From Antrihabitans cavernicola (lineage in GTDB: Bacteria > Actinomycetota > Actinomycetes > Mycobacteriales > Mycobacteriaceae): a stretch of 64,000 bases of DNA. The notes beneath the pieces are model-generated. The model was given only the letters and a program-made list of their open reading frames with translations. It ran no database searches and was not told the DNA's origin. The position numbers and the translations under genes were made by a program. Position 1 is the stretch's first letter. Every line of letters starts with the position of its first letter. This document shows, piece by piece, positions 1 to 8,388 of this stretch. Location of the stretch: positions 496,001 to 560,000 of the forward strand of contig NZ_VLNY01000001.1 in the NCBI RefSeq assembly GCF_008297975.1, read 5' to 3'.

Positions 1-212
1 ATCTCGATCCGATCGGCCAGTGTCAGCCGGGGTCGTGGGCCATCCGATTTCGGTTCTGCGTATGCAGGTTTCACACCGCCAGCATCACCGAACCAGCGTT
101 GACCGGTGTGTTCAGCCACGCCGATATCGAGTGCAGCCTGAGCCGGTGAACGGCCCTCGGCAACCCGATTCCAGAACGGTTGCAGCAACAAACGTGACGG
201 TGGAAAGGCCAT
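1..212 (-). CDS. IS30-family transposase, N-terminal part (cut by window edge)
   Basis: Reading leftwards from an ATG at 212 gives 70 uninterrupted codons that run off the window, starting MAFPPSRLLLQPFWNR. The segment with VAEGRSPAQAALDIGVAEHT followed by GQRWFGDAGGVKP is the N-terminal helix-turn-helix region typical of actinobacterial IS30-like transposases, followed by the RLTLADRIE stretch that leads into the second HTH. A GAGGAG ribosome site lies 8 nt before the ATG. The DDE catalytic part would lie outside the window, so intactness cannot be judged. Upstream of the start are inverted 7-mers GCAACAC (214-220) and GTGTTGC (237-243); the outer end of the element could not be fixed because only one side is visible. 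Confidence 0.75.
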   Translation of the reverse strand, partial: MAFPPSRLLLQPFWNRVAEGRSPAQAALDIGVAEHTGQRWFGDAGGVKPAYAEPKSDGPRPRLTLADRIE

Positions 213-377
213 TGCAACACTCCTCGCAGATCAGACGTGTTGCATCGACCCCTTGGGTTCAAGACGAAAATTGCCACCATTTGCTCGTGATCACTGGAGT
301 GGCGGCTGGGAGTAATTCCCATGAGCCCCAACAGTTTCAGGATATTTCGTGTCGGTGGGTGCCGCTAGAATTAGCAC

Positions 378-1760
378 ATGCATTCGATCACCGAAGGACC
401 TGTTGCAGCACTCGCTGCTGCGGTGTCCGCGGTGCTCGACGACGACTTCACACCACTCTGCGACGACGACATCGCCGAGGCGATGCGGATCGTCGAACGC
501 GTGAACCGTCGATTGGCTGCGGTCTCGACGCGGCTGATCGTGCAGGCCACCGAACGGGCGATGCCACGCCGAGCCGGGTGCACCTCGACCGCGTCGTACC
601 TCCAAGACGTGCTCCGGCTGTCCCGGTCCGATGCCACCGGTCGCGTCACCGCGGCAAAGAAACTGGGTACCTGGCACGACGTCGGCGGACACCCGATTCC
701 CGTCGATCTTCCCGCCACCTCCACCGCCCAACAATCCGGTGACATCTCACCCGAGCATGCCCGCAAGATCGCCGCCGTCATGCACGACGTCCCCGCCGGC
801 ATACCCCGGGCCCTCCGCGACGACGCGGAGAAGATCCTCGCCGAATGCGCGAAAGAGGGCACACCGGAAGACGTGCAGAAAGCCGGTGAACGGCTGCTGA
901 CCTATCTGGATCCGGATGGGAAGTTGACCGACGACCGCGACCGGGCCCGACGACGGGCGTTTCGGATCGGCCCCCAAGGCCCGGATCTGATGTCCCCGGT
1001 CTCCGGATGCATCGACCCCACCGCGCGGGCCCTGCTGGATGCGTTGCTCGCCAAGCAGGCCAAACCAGGAATGAACAACCCCGACGATCCGAACCCGGCC
1101 GATCCCGCCGACGCCGCCACGAAAGATGTGCGAACCGCCGCCCAACGCAACCACGACGCGCTCAAGAGAATCTGCGAAATAGCCCTCGAGTCCGGGGAAT
1201 CCGGCACCCACCGCGGCTTACCGGTTACTGCGATCATCACGATGACCTTGGAGCAGCTCGAAGAAGCCGCCGGGGTCGCGACCACCGCGACCGGCGGTCG
1301 TATCCCCGTCCCCGACGCACTGAAAATGGCGGAAAAGACGCGACCGTGGTTGGCGATCTTCGACCACGCAGGCCGACCGTTGCACCTCGGCAGAACCAGC
1401 CGCCTCGCCAGCGGAGAACAACGCCTTGTCCTGATCCCCTTCGATAGGGGTTGCACCAAACCCCGATGCGACAAGCCACCATCGCTGTGCGCGGTCCATC
1501 ACCCCGAAGAATGGGCTGACGACGGCAAAACCGATATCGAGAACGAAACATTCGTCTGCGACGGCTGCCACGCCCTCATCACCAAAACCGAGACCGGCTG
1601 GAAGACCATCAAAGCCGGAAACGACCATGAATTCCCTGGCCGAACCCTGTGGATTGCACCGAAACATATCGATCCGGAACAGAAACCGAGAATCAACCAC
1701 TGCCACCACCCAGAAGAACTACTCGACCAGGCCAACGAATCCGCCGACGACGATCCCTAG
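378..1760 (+). CDS. DUF222 / 13E12-repeat family protein with HNH-like C-terminus
   Basis: 460 aa. The N-terminal ~300 residues match the DUF222 pattern (VERVNRRLAAVSTRL, then LRLSRSDATGRVTAAKKLG). The C-terminal part carries an HNH-nuclease-like segment: RGCTKPRCD, CAVHHPEEWADDGKTDIEN and CDGCHALI, with paired cysteines that could bind zinc. These proteins occur in many copies in Mycobacterium and Rhodococcus genomes and are often found next to mobile DNA; here an IS30-like transposase is the upstream neighbour. The exact function of the family is not established, although the HNH fold suggests nuclease activity. The length fits the family and no frameshift is visible. Confidence 0.85.
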   Translation: MHSITEGPVAALAAAVSAVLDDDFTPLCDDDIAEAMRIVERVNRRLAAVSTRLIVQATERAMPRRAGCTSTASYLQDVLRLSRSDATGRVTAAKKLGTWHDVGGHPIPVDLPATSTAQQSGDISPEHARKIAAVMHDVPAGIPRALRDDAEKILAECAKEGTPEDVQKAGERLLTYLDPDGKLTDDRDRARRRAFRIGPQGPDLMSPVSGCIDPTARALLDALLAKQAKPGMNNPDDPNPADPADAATKDVRTAAQRNHDALKRICEIALESGESGTHRGLPVTAIITMTLEQLEEAAGVATTATGGRIPVPDALKMAEKTRPWLAIFDHAGRPLHLGRTSRLASGEQRLVLIPFDRGCTKPRCDKPPSLCAVHHPEEWADDGKTDIENETFVCDGCHALITKTETGWKTIKAGNDHEFPGRTLWIAPKHIDPEQKPRINHCHHPEELLDQANESADDDP

Positions 1761-1861
1761 GCAAGGACCATGCTGTGCTTCCACGCCGAATACTCCGCCG
1801 GGACACATGGCGCGCGGCCGATAGCCCACGGCAGCACCGTGCTTGCCCCGTGCAAGTCAAG

Positions 1862-2563
1862 TCACGCAGCGTCGTGCAACACCAACCCGAGCGTGTGCCG
1901 AATTCCTGACCGCACTGTGCTCACACCATGCCGCACCGGCGATCTCGACCATCCTCGCAAGGACGGGGTCGGCCGATCTCGTGTTGTGAAGATCAGGCCG
2001 TGTCCCTGTTCCAGCACCGTCACCGTGCCCTTCGATTGCGCACGCGCCCGCTGCTCGACCAGCAGGAACTCGCCACCGGTGTGATCGATACGTGGCCTGT
2101 CGAGCCCGATCACCACCTGCAGCGGAAACACCAAGTCGCCGTACAAGTCCCGATGCAAGGCGTTCCAATCGCCATCGGTGTATCGCAGCAGGATCGGCGT
2201 CGGCTTGGACTGGCCTGCAAGGTGGCAGGCGTCCAGCCATTCGTCGAAGTCGTCCGGCCACGGCGCCGGGTCACCCAGCTTCTCAGCCCAGTCACGCGCG
2301 ATGGGCAGCAGCCGCCGATAGAACGTTCGTCGCAGGTCCATGATCGCGTCGGGGACCGGATCGCCGAAGTACCGGTAGGTGCCCTGCCCGAAGCGGTAGC
2401 GGGCCATGTCGATCGTCGAGCGGAACCGTGCGACGTCATCCCACATGGCCGTGAACTCCGCGCATTCGTCGGGTGTCAGGAGCAACCCGGTCTGCGCGCA
2501 GCCATAGGTATCGATCTGCTGCGACAAACCGTCCCAGTCCTGCTCGTCCACAACAGCGTTCAT
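1862..2563 (-). CDS. 2OG-Fe(II) oxygenase family protein
   Basis: 233 aa. The start ATG at 2563 overlaps the stop of the upstream alkyltransferase gene (ATGA), so the longer upstream extension of this reading frame was rejected. The jelly-roll iron-binding set is visible: HRD in WNALHRDLYGD (HxD motif), and a distal His/Arg region RHGVSTVRSGIRHTLG that would provide the third iron ligand and the 2-oxoglutarate-binding arginine. It resembles the bacterial 2OG-Fe oxygenases that sit beside Ogt/Ada genes. Third gene of an ECF sigma - ogt - oxygenase operon, so a role in alkylation or DNA damage response is inferred from context; no substrate can be read from the sequence. Confidence 0.8.
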   Translation of the reverse strand: MNAVVDEQDWDGLSQQIDTYGCAQTGLLLTPDECAEFTAMWDDVARFRSTIDMARYRFGQGTYRYFGDPVPDAIMDLRRTFYRRLLPIARDWAEKLGDPAPWPDDFDEWLDACHLAGQSKPTPILLRYTDGDWNALHRDLYGDLVFPLQVVIGLDRPRIDHTGGEFLLVEQRARAQSKGTVTVLEQGHGLIFTTRDRPTPSLRGWSRSPVRHGVSTVRSGIRHTLGLVLHDAA

Positions 2564-3144
2564 ACCGCCTCCAATGCCAGCAGGGCCGTCTTTGCTTCGA
2601 CGCCGCCTCGGTATTGCCCGATCGCCCCGTCCGCTCGGACAACACGGTGACACGGAATCACCAGCGGCAGCGGGTTGTGTCCGCACGCGGTCCCGACTGC
2701 GCGAACAGCGCGCGGGTTCCCGATCGCCGCAGCGACCGTGCCGTAGCTCTCCCGCTTCCCGTAGTCGATTTCGCGCAGATGCTCTATCACCTGCCGACGA
2801 AATCCCCCGGCCAACTGCAAATCCAGCGGCAGGTCGAAACGCCTGCGGGTGCCCGCAAAGTACTCGTCCAACTCCGCGGCAGCAGCATCCAGGCGGGCCG
2901 GCGCCTCCAGCACACGAGGGCTGATTCGATCCGACAGCATGGTCAGAATCGCGTCGGAATCCTCGTTCTCGAACGCGATCTGCACCAACCCGATCGGCGT
3001 AGACGCCAAAAGCAGTGTGCCGATCGGCGAATCGATGGTTCGGTATGCGACATCGAGAATTCCCGCGGCATGGGCGTCGGACGTCAGCCGGTTGCGTAGC
3101 CGGCGCAGGGTCTCGCCGTCGGACGGTTCGTCGAATGCGGTCAT
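2560..3144 (-). CDS. ogt: methylated-DNA--[protein]-cysteine S-methyltransferase
   Basis: 194 aa. Contains the suicide-cysteine motif IPCHRVVRADG (Cys165) and the DNA-binding helix region REIDYGKRESYGTVAAAIGNP followed by RAVRAVG. It transfers alkyl groups from O6-alkylguanine or O4-alkylthymine in DNA to its own cysteine, one turnover per molecule. The N-terminal part (TIDSPIGTLLLASTPIGLVQIAF) is the usual Ogt N-terminal domain; no Ada-type AraC domain is present. Coupled by ATGA overlaps to the sigma factor gene upstream and the 2OG oxygenase downstream. Confidence 0.93.
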   Translation of the reverse strand: MTAFDEPSDGETLRRLRNRLTSDAHAAGILDVAYRTIDSPIGTLLLASTPIGLVQIAFENEDSDAILTMLSDRISPRVLEAPARLDAAAAELDEYFAGTRRRFDLPLDLQLAGGFRRQVIEHLREIDYGKRESYGTVAAAIGNPRAVRAVGTACGHNPLPLVIPCHRVVRADGAIGQYRGGVEAKTALLALEAV

Positions 3145-3620
3145 AGCAATTCCTTCGGGTAGAGCGTGCGCAGAGTCTTGAGACCGTCGGCACAGGCGCG
3201 CCGCGCAGCATCGGTCGAATTACCCAGTAACCGAGCAACTTCGGCGTGCGGCAGACCGGCAAGATGGTGGTAGGCGACGGCTTGTCGCTGCTTGTCCGGC
3301 AGCGCCTGCAGTGCGGCCCACAGATCCGGGTCGGATCTACCGGGGTTGCCCAACGTCGACGCGCGGTCCGGCAGTTCCTCCGCCGGAACGGGATTGCGGC
3401 CCGCAACTCGGACTACATCGATTGCTCGTCGGTGCGCGATCGTCACCAGCCACGCCTCCACGTTCGCGCGGTCGTCGAGATCGGGATACGCCCGCATCGC
3501 GGACAGAAACGTCTCCGACCACGCGTCGTCCGCATCGACGGGCCCCAGCACCGCGCGACACACGCGCAGCACCATGGGCCCGTACTCGGCGACCACTTGA
3601 TCGAACGGTTTCAAGCTCAC
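3141..3620 (-). CDS. ECF-type sigma-70 factor
   Basis: 159 aa, the usual short ECF size. Region 2 is seen as FDQVVAEYGPMVLRVCRAVLG ending in ANVEAWLVTIAHRRAIDVVR. Region 4 is seen as LQALPDKQRQAVAYHHLAGL followed by PHAEVARLLGNSTDAARR. No anti-sigma gene is adjacent; instead the gene is coupled (ATGA) to ogt and then a 2OG oxygenase, suggesting it directs an alkylation-stress transcript, possibly its own. Signal and regulation mode are unknown. Confidence 0.9.
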   Translation of the reverse strand: MSLKPFDQVVAEYGPMVLRVCRAVLGPVDADDAWSETFLSAMRAYPDLDDRANVEAWLVTIAHRRAIDVVRVAGRNPVPAEELPDRASTLGNPGRSDPDLWAALQALPDKQRQAVAYHHLAGLPHAEVARLLGNSTDAARRACADGLKTLRTLYPKELL

Positions 3621-3683
3621 AACAGGTAGTCGACCACAGTGTGCGAAACGTGAGATGGTGACTCGAAAACCAGGAGGTCACAG

Positions 3684-4796
3684 GTGCGAAGACGACTCTT
3701 CATCCAGGCGGGATTCGCGGCCACCGCCGGTATCGTCCTGTCGGCATGTGAGACCGATTCCGATGGAACGCAACCGCACGCCGAAGCCGATCCACGGGCC
3801 TGGACCATGCCCGACGAGGGCGATCCGCACAAGCGCACCTGGATGGCTTTCGGTGCCAGCGAAGACATCTGGGGTGCCGAACTACTCCCGGACGTGCGCC
3901 GAAACCTGGCGACCATCGCGCAGACGATCGCACGCTTCGAGCCGGTCACCATGCTGGTTCGACAGGAGGATCTCGACGAGGCGCGCACCCTCGTCGGACC
4001 CACCGTCGACCTTGTGGTGGCCCCGCTCGACGACCTGTGGATGCGCGACACCGGACCGGTCTTCGTCAAGGGCAACGGAACCGCCGCCGCCTTGAACTTC
4101 AATTTCAACGGCTGGGGCGACAAGCAGGAGCACGCCCAGGACGCCAAGGTGGCGCAATTCGTGTGCTCGCAGGCGGGCGCCGAGATGGTGCGCACCGATC
4201 TGACGCTGGAAGGTGGTGGCATCGAGGTGGACGGCGAGGGCACCGCGATCATCACCGAGAGTTGTGTTCTCAACGCCAATCGCAATCCGGGCTGGTCGAA
4301 GTCCGACGTCGAAGCCGAACTCGGCAGGGTGCTCGGCCTGCAGAAGATCATCTGGCTGCCCGGCATCGCGGGTAAGGACATCACCGACGGCCACACCGAT
4401 TTCTATGCCCGATTCGCCGGACCGGGCAAGGTGGTCGCCGGCTACGACCCCGACCCACAATCCTTCGATCACGACGTCACCCAACGTCATCTCGACATTC
4501 TCGACGGTGCCACCGACGCGCGCGGACGCAAGATCGAGGTCGTCGTCATCGACGGCCCGACGGATTTGCGTGAGCAGTCCCCCTCGGAAGATTTTGCTGC
4601 CGGCTACATCAACTTCTATGTCTGCAACGGCGGCGTTATCGCGCCCCAGTTCGGCGACCCTGCGGCGGATGCCGACGCGAAGCAGAAGCTGGAGACGCTG
4701 TTCCCAGGCCGCAGCGTGGTGCAACTCGACATCGACGCAATCGCATCGGGCGGTGGCGGAATCCACTGCACCACGCAGCAGGAGCCCGCCGCCTGA
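3684..4796 (+). CDS. exported agmatine deiminase / peptidylarginine deiminase-like lipoprotein
   Basis: 370 aa. The GTG start is set by AGGAGG at 3672-3677. The N-terminus has RRR at residues 2-4, a hydrophobic stretch and a lipobox LSAC with Cys22, so it is probably a Tat-exported lipoprotein. The rest is the PAD_porph/AgDI fold: DDLWMRDTGPVF, GGGIEVDGEG, DGHTDFYARF (His/Asp) and the nucleophile in GGGGIHCTTQQEP (Cys362). The family hydrolyses guanidino groups (agmatine to N-carbamoylputrescine plus ammonia, or peptidyl-arginine to citrulline). All catalytic residues look present. The extracytoplasmic location is unusual for agmatine deiminase. Substrate unproven. Confidence 0.85.
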   Translation: MRRRLFIQAGFAATAGIVLSACETDSDGTQPHAEADPRAWTMPDEGDPHKRTWMAFGASEDIWGAELLPDVRRNLATIAQTIARFEPVTMLVRQEDLDEARTLVGPTVDLVVAPLDDLWMRDTGPVFVKGNGTAAALNFNFNGWGDKQEHAQDAKVAQFVCSQAGAEMVRTDLTLEGGGIEVDGEGTAIITESCVLNANRNPGWSKSDVEAELGRVLGLQKIIWLPGIAGKDITDGHTDFYARFAGPGKVVAGYDPDPQSFDHDVTQRHLDILDGATDARGRKIEVVVIDGPTDLREQSPSEDFAAGYINFYVCNGGVIAPQFGDPAADADAKQKLETLFPGRSVVQLDIDAIASGGGGIHCTTQQEPAA

Positions 4797-4839
4797 CCAA
4801 TTCTGGACAGATCAGTTCAAAACGCCTACGCTCGCGGCT

Positions 4840-5421
4840 ATGGCCAGACCACGGGAGTTCACGACCGATGACGTCGTCGCCAAGGCGATGGACTGCTTCT
4901 GGAACGGCTCGTACGCGGGGACGTCCACGGAGGACCTGTGCCGCTCGACCGGCTTGTCCCGCAGCAGCCTGTACAACACGTTCAAGAGCAAGAACGAGAT
5001 CTACCGTCAGGCCCTGCAGCGCTACGGCGTTGCCAAGGACGTCGAACGGCAGGCGTATCTGACCAGGACCGGTACCGGCCGCGAGCTACTTCGGGCCCTG
5101 CTCGACGACGTGATCGTCGGCCAGTTCGACGTCGAGAACCAACGCAGCTGCATGGTCGTCAACGCCGCTGTGGAGGTCGGGCGTTCGGACGCCGAGATCG
5201 CGGGATTGGCCCGCCACAGCCTTGCCGAGTTCCACGATCTGCTGGTCGTTCTGATCGATCGGGGACGGCTCGACGGCACCATCGCCGACGGCCCGTCGTC
5301 GGACGAGTTGGCCGACGTCGTCCACGCCACCCTCAACGGCCTGCAGGTCGCGGCACGGGTCGCTGACAGCGATGCCGCGAACCGTCGCGCCGTCGACACC
5401 TTGATGGGACTGATCCGATGA
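4840..5421 (+). CDS. TetR/AcrR family regulator
   Basis: 193 aa. The start ATG at 4840 begins MARPREFTTDD; the longer upstream frame overlaps the deiminase gene and was rejected. The N-terminal HTH is clear: STEDLCRSTGLSRSSLYNTF followed by KSKNEIY. The C-terminal ligand domain (NQRSCMVVNAAVEVG) resembles TetR members that sense aldehydes or electrophiles beside SDR genes. It is coupled by ATGA overlap to the next SDR gene, so it most likely controls that pair, including itself. Confidence 0.9.
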   Translation: MARPREFTTDDVVAKAMDCFWNGSYAGTSTEDLCRSTGLSRSSLYNTFKSKNEIYRQALQRYGVAKDVERQAYLTRTGTGRELLRALLDDVIVGQFDVENQRSCMVVNAAVEVGRSDAEIAGLARHSLAEFHDLLVVLIDRGRLDGTIADGPSSDELADVVHATLNGLQVAARVADSDAANRRAVDTLMGLIR

Positions 5422-6158
5422 CCCGGGATAGCAGCACAACCGAATTCGACGGCCGCACAGTCTTTGTCACCGGCGCAGGCTCAGGAATCGGCCGCGCGGT
5501 CGCCGTCGCATTCGGCGAACAGGGCGCGCATGTCGTGCTGGCAGGACGATCACGCGATGCCCTCGCCGAGACGGCAACCTTCATTCCCAACGCCGCTATC
5601 GCACCGATCGACGTCACCGCAGAAGAATCGGTAGCAACTGCGCTGCGTGACAACACGATCGACGTTGCGGTCAACGCGGCAGGTCTGCTGCGTGCCGGAC
5701 CGCTTGCGGAGATGGAAACCAGCGATTTTGACGCCCTGTTCGACACCAACGTCCGCGGCCTCTGGTGGTGCATGAAGCATCAGATCGCGGCGATGCGCGG
5801 CGGCGGCGCGATCGTCAACATCGCATCGAATATCGGTGCGCACCAACGCAGACCGGGGATGGGCGCCTACGCCGCATCGAAGGCGGCGGTGAGTGTGCTG
5901 ACCCGGACGGCGGCATTGGAGAACATCGCTGACGGCATCCGCATCAACGCGGTCAGCCCGGGATCGACGGAGACGACCATGTCGCTACGCCCCGGCGAAA
6001 CACCGAGTGATCGGGATGCTCGTCTCGCCACTGCGAATCCCTCTGGCAGAGCTGCACATACGAGCGAGATCGCCGCGGCTGTCCTGTGGTTGGCGTCGGA
6101 TGCGGCGTCGTACGTCGTGGGTCAGGACATCGTGGTCGACGGCGGAGCCAGCGCGTGA
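5418..6158 (+). CDS. short-chain dehydrogenase/reductase
   Basis: 246 aa classical SDR. Cofactor motif VTGAGSGIGRA (TGxxxGxG), NAAG at the NNAG position, catalytic Ser in NIASNIG and YAASKAA (YxxxK). The C-terminus has the family ending YVVGQDIVVDGGAS. Cotranscribed with the TetR gene through an ATGA overlap. The residue after the beta-2 strand (LAGRSR) suggests NADP preference. Substrate unknown. The gene ends one base before a convergent permease gene, with no obvious terminator between. Confidence 0.9.
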   Translation: MTRDSSTTEFDGRTVFVTGAGSGIGRAVAVAFGEQGAHVVLAGRSRDALAETATFIPNAAIAPIDVTAEESVATALRDNTIDVAVNAAGLLRAGPLAEMETSDFDALFDTNVRGLWWCMKHQIAAMRGGGAIVNIASNIGAHQRRPGMGAYAASKAAVSVLTRTAALENIADGIRINAVSPGSTETTMSLRPGETPSDRDARLATANPSGRAAHTSEIAAAVLWLASDAASYVVGQDIVVDGGASA

Positions 6159-7451
6159 CTACATGAAATACCGCAACCACACGTAGACCCACGCCATCAC
6201 CGTCGTCAGGAACGTCACCACGATTCCGTATTTGGTGAACTGCCAGAACGAGATCGGGTGACCAGTCCGCGCGGCGATGCCGATCGCGACGACGTTGGCA
6301 CTCGCGGCGACCGCTGTGCCGTTACCGCCGAAATCGGCACCGAGAGCAAACGCCCACCACAGTGCCCGACCGGTTTCCGGATCGGGCACCTCGGCAACCA
6401 CACCTTCGACTACCGGGGCCATGGTGGCGACGTAGGGAATGTTGTCGAAGAATGCGCCGAGGATCGACGACCCGAACAGCAATGCCGTCGCGGCGACAAA
6501 GTAGTTGTCGCCGAACGCTTCCACCGCCCAGGTGCCCATCGCTTCGATCACGCCGGTGTGCACCAGGCCTGCCACCATCACGAACAGACCCATGAAGAAC
6601 ACGAGCGTCGGCCACTCGACGTCCCGAAGCACGCCGCCCACTTCGGCTTTCGACACCAGCAGCATCACACCCGCACCGAGCAGTGCCACGATCGACGGCT
6701 CCAGATGCACCACCGAATGCAGCACGAACCCGATCACCACGACGCCGAGCACCACCAGGCACCGCACCAGTAGCTTGACGTCGGTGATGGCCCGTCGCTC
6801 CTGCAGCGCCATCACCGCCGCGACGTGCTCCGGGTTGTACTGGAACGACTTTCGAAACAGCACGCGCGTCAACAGCACGAACGCAATGAAGGTGATCACC
6901 ACGATCGGCGCCATGTTCGCGAGAAAGTCGTTGAAGGTCAACCCAGCTCGGCTACCGATGATGATGTTGGGCGGATCGCCGATCAGTGTTGCCGCACCAC
7001 CGATGTTGGATGCCAACACCTCCGCGATCAGATAGGGCTGCGCGGCGATCCGCAGCCGATTGCACACCACCACCGTGACCGGCGCGACCAACATGATCGT
7101 CGTGACGTTGTCGAGGAACGGCGACGCGATCGCCGTGATCCCCATCAGCATCACCATCAGCCGATAGGGCTCGCCCTTGGAGCGCTTGGCGGCCCAGATC
7201 GCAAGGTAGTCGAACAGCCCGGTCTGCTTGATGATCGAGACGATGATCATCATGCCGAGCAGCAGGAAGATGACGTTCCAGTCGATGCCCTCGTGCTCGG
7301 AGAAGAACACCTCGGTGCCGGGGATCAGACCCAGCGCCGCCATCACACCGGCGCCGATCAGCACCACCTTGACCTTGTCGGCCTTCTCGGTGGCTATGAA
7401 GAAGAACGCAACAGCGAAGATGCCCAACGCAATTGGGCCACCGAGAGGCAT
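6159..7451 (-). CDS. ArsB/NhaD-type (SLC13) membrane permease
   Basis: 430 aa, very hydrophobic, about ten to twelve membrane segments. It carries the ArsB/NhaD landmarks SPFLDNVTTIMLVAPVTVVV and ASNIGGAATLIGDPPNIIIG in the first half, and a second related repeat near GAFFDNIPYVATMAPV and GADFGGNGTAVAASANVVAIG. The superfamily moves arsenite or exchanges sodium and protons. With no arsR or arsC neighbour and with a CBS protein and a TrkA_C/KhtT-like protein in the same operon, cation/proton antiport is the better guess. Last gene of a three-gene minus-strand operon. Confidence 0.85.
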   Translation of the reverse strand: MPLGGPIALGIFAVAFFFIATEKADKVKVVLIGAGVMAALGLIPGTEVFFSEHEGIDWNVIFLLLGMMIIVSIIKQTGLFDYLAIWAAKRSKGEPYRLMVMLMGITAIASPFLDNVTTIMLVAPVTVVVCNRLRIAAQPYLIAEVLASNIGGAATLIGDPPNIIIGSRAGLTFNDFLANMAPIVVITFIAFVLLTRVLFRKSFQYNPEHVAAVMALQERRAITDVKLLVRCLVVLGVVVIGFVLHSVVHLEPSIVALLGAGVMLLVSKAEVGGVLRDVEWPTLVFFMGLFVMVAGLVHTGVIEAMGTWAVEAFGDNYFVAATALLFGSSILGAFFDNIPYVATMAPVVEGVVAEVPDPETGRALWWAFALGADFGGNGTAVAASANVVAIGIAARTGHPISFWQFTKYGIVVTFLTTVMAWVYVWLRYFM

Positions 7452-7457
7452 CGCCGG

Positions 7458-7970
7458 TCAGTCGTCGGGGCCGAGTACCGCCAGGCTGGTGAGCAGGCGC
7501 TCCAACGTGATCGCCCCGACCAACGTGCCGTCCCGCTCGACGACCGCCACCAGGGGACTGTGCTGGCGAGCCATCAGCGCGGCAACCTCGAGCAGAGTTG
7601 CGTTGCGCGGCACCGTGACCGGGGTGGTCGCCGGGCCAGGAAGACAGTCGCGGACCACCATGTCGCCGAGCTCGAGCCAGAAGATGTCCGCGTGCGCCTC
7701 GTCGATGGTGCGAGCCAACGCCGGATCCGCTTGGTACTCGCGGGGAACCGCGAGTCGCAGGACCTGGGTGCCCGGCAGCACCACAGTGGGGCGGCCACGA
7801 TCGTCGACGACGATCAGCCCGGGTAGACGACTCACCACCATCACCCGCACAGCACGTGCGACGGTGTCGCGGGTGGTGACGGTCGGAACGTGCTGTGCGA
7901 TATCGCCGGCTTGCATGACGTCATCTCCTCGGCCGAAGCCCGCGATCCTTCGTGCACTGGTCACGGTCAT
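7458..7970 (-). CDS. CBS-domain protein
   Basis: 170 aa from the ATG at 7970, which overlaps the stop of the upstream gene (ATGA). A second possible ATG at 7916 has a GAGGAG site 8 nt before it and would give 152 aa. Two CBS-like repeats are visible: [20 protein letters not shown] through [13 protein letters not shown], and [20 protein letters not shown] through [23 protein letters not shown] pairs bind adenine nucleotides and often gate transporters. The 6-bp gap to the ArsB/NhaD permease gene suggests it regulates that protein. Confidence 0.82.
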   Translation of the reverse strand: MTVTSARRIAGFGRGDDVMQAGDIAQHVPTVTTRDTVARAVRVMVVSRLPGLIVVDDRGRPTVVLPGTQVLRLAVPREYQADPALARTIDEAHADIFWLELGDMVVRDCLPGPATTPVTVPRNATLLEVAALMARQHSPLVAVVERDGTLVGAITLERLLTSLAVLGPDD

Positions 7971-8254
7971 GACGCTTCCCCCACCAATTGCGCGAGCCGC
8001 CGCTCTACGGTCGCGAGCCGGTCGGCGATCGCGCGATTGTGCAGCATTTCGGCAACCTGATCGGCCTCGTCGCCGTCGAGCACGATGGTCTCCAGCGGCT
8101 CGTCGACGTCGGCCGCTTCTCCACGTCCGCAGCCGTAGACCATCAGCGTTCGATGGTTCGATTCGTCGACGAGCACGCCGAAGCTTTGACCGCCCCGGGT
8201 CCTGAGATGGTGGACCACGCCGACGCCGGGAACGGTGCTGCGACTGATCTCCAT
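7967..8254 (-). CDS. KhtT-like regulatory subunit of a cation transporter, N-terminal domain only
   Basis: 95 aa from the ATG at 8254 ([20 protein letters not shown]). The N-terminal ~70 residues resemble the N-terminal domain of KhtT/YhaU-type potassium:proton antiporter regulators ([28 protein letters not shown]). The usual C-terminal TrkA_C (RCK) domain is missing; a short helical tail replaces it ([22 protein letters not shown]). It heads the operon with a CBS protein and an ArsB/NhaD permease. The role is inferred as a regulatory partner of that permease. Confidence 0.7.
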   Translation of the reverse strand: MEISRSTVPGVGVVHHLRTRGGQSFGVLVDESNHRTLMVYGCGRGEAADVDEPLETIVLDGDEADQVAEMLHNRAIADRLATVERRLAQLVGEAS

Positions 8255-8388
8255 GTGCAAAGTCTTGCCACCGCAGGTCCGGAGCACTATCCGGTCCAGC
8301 ACCCATCTCTATGGGGGGTGCGTTATGCAGACGCGTGGGTGCCGGGTCCCGATGGACAAACCGGGCACCACAGGGGAACTCTGGTCAC

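Noticed and set aside
2564-3406. Extension of the 2OG oxygenase frame to 3406
   Set aside because: The added part overlaps ogt and the sigma gene and has an Arg/Pro-rich shadow composition; the ATGA-coupled start at 2563 is far better.
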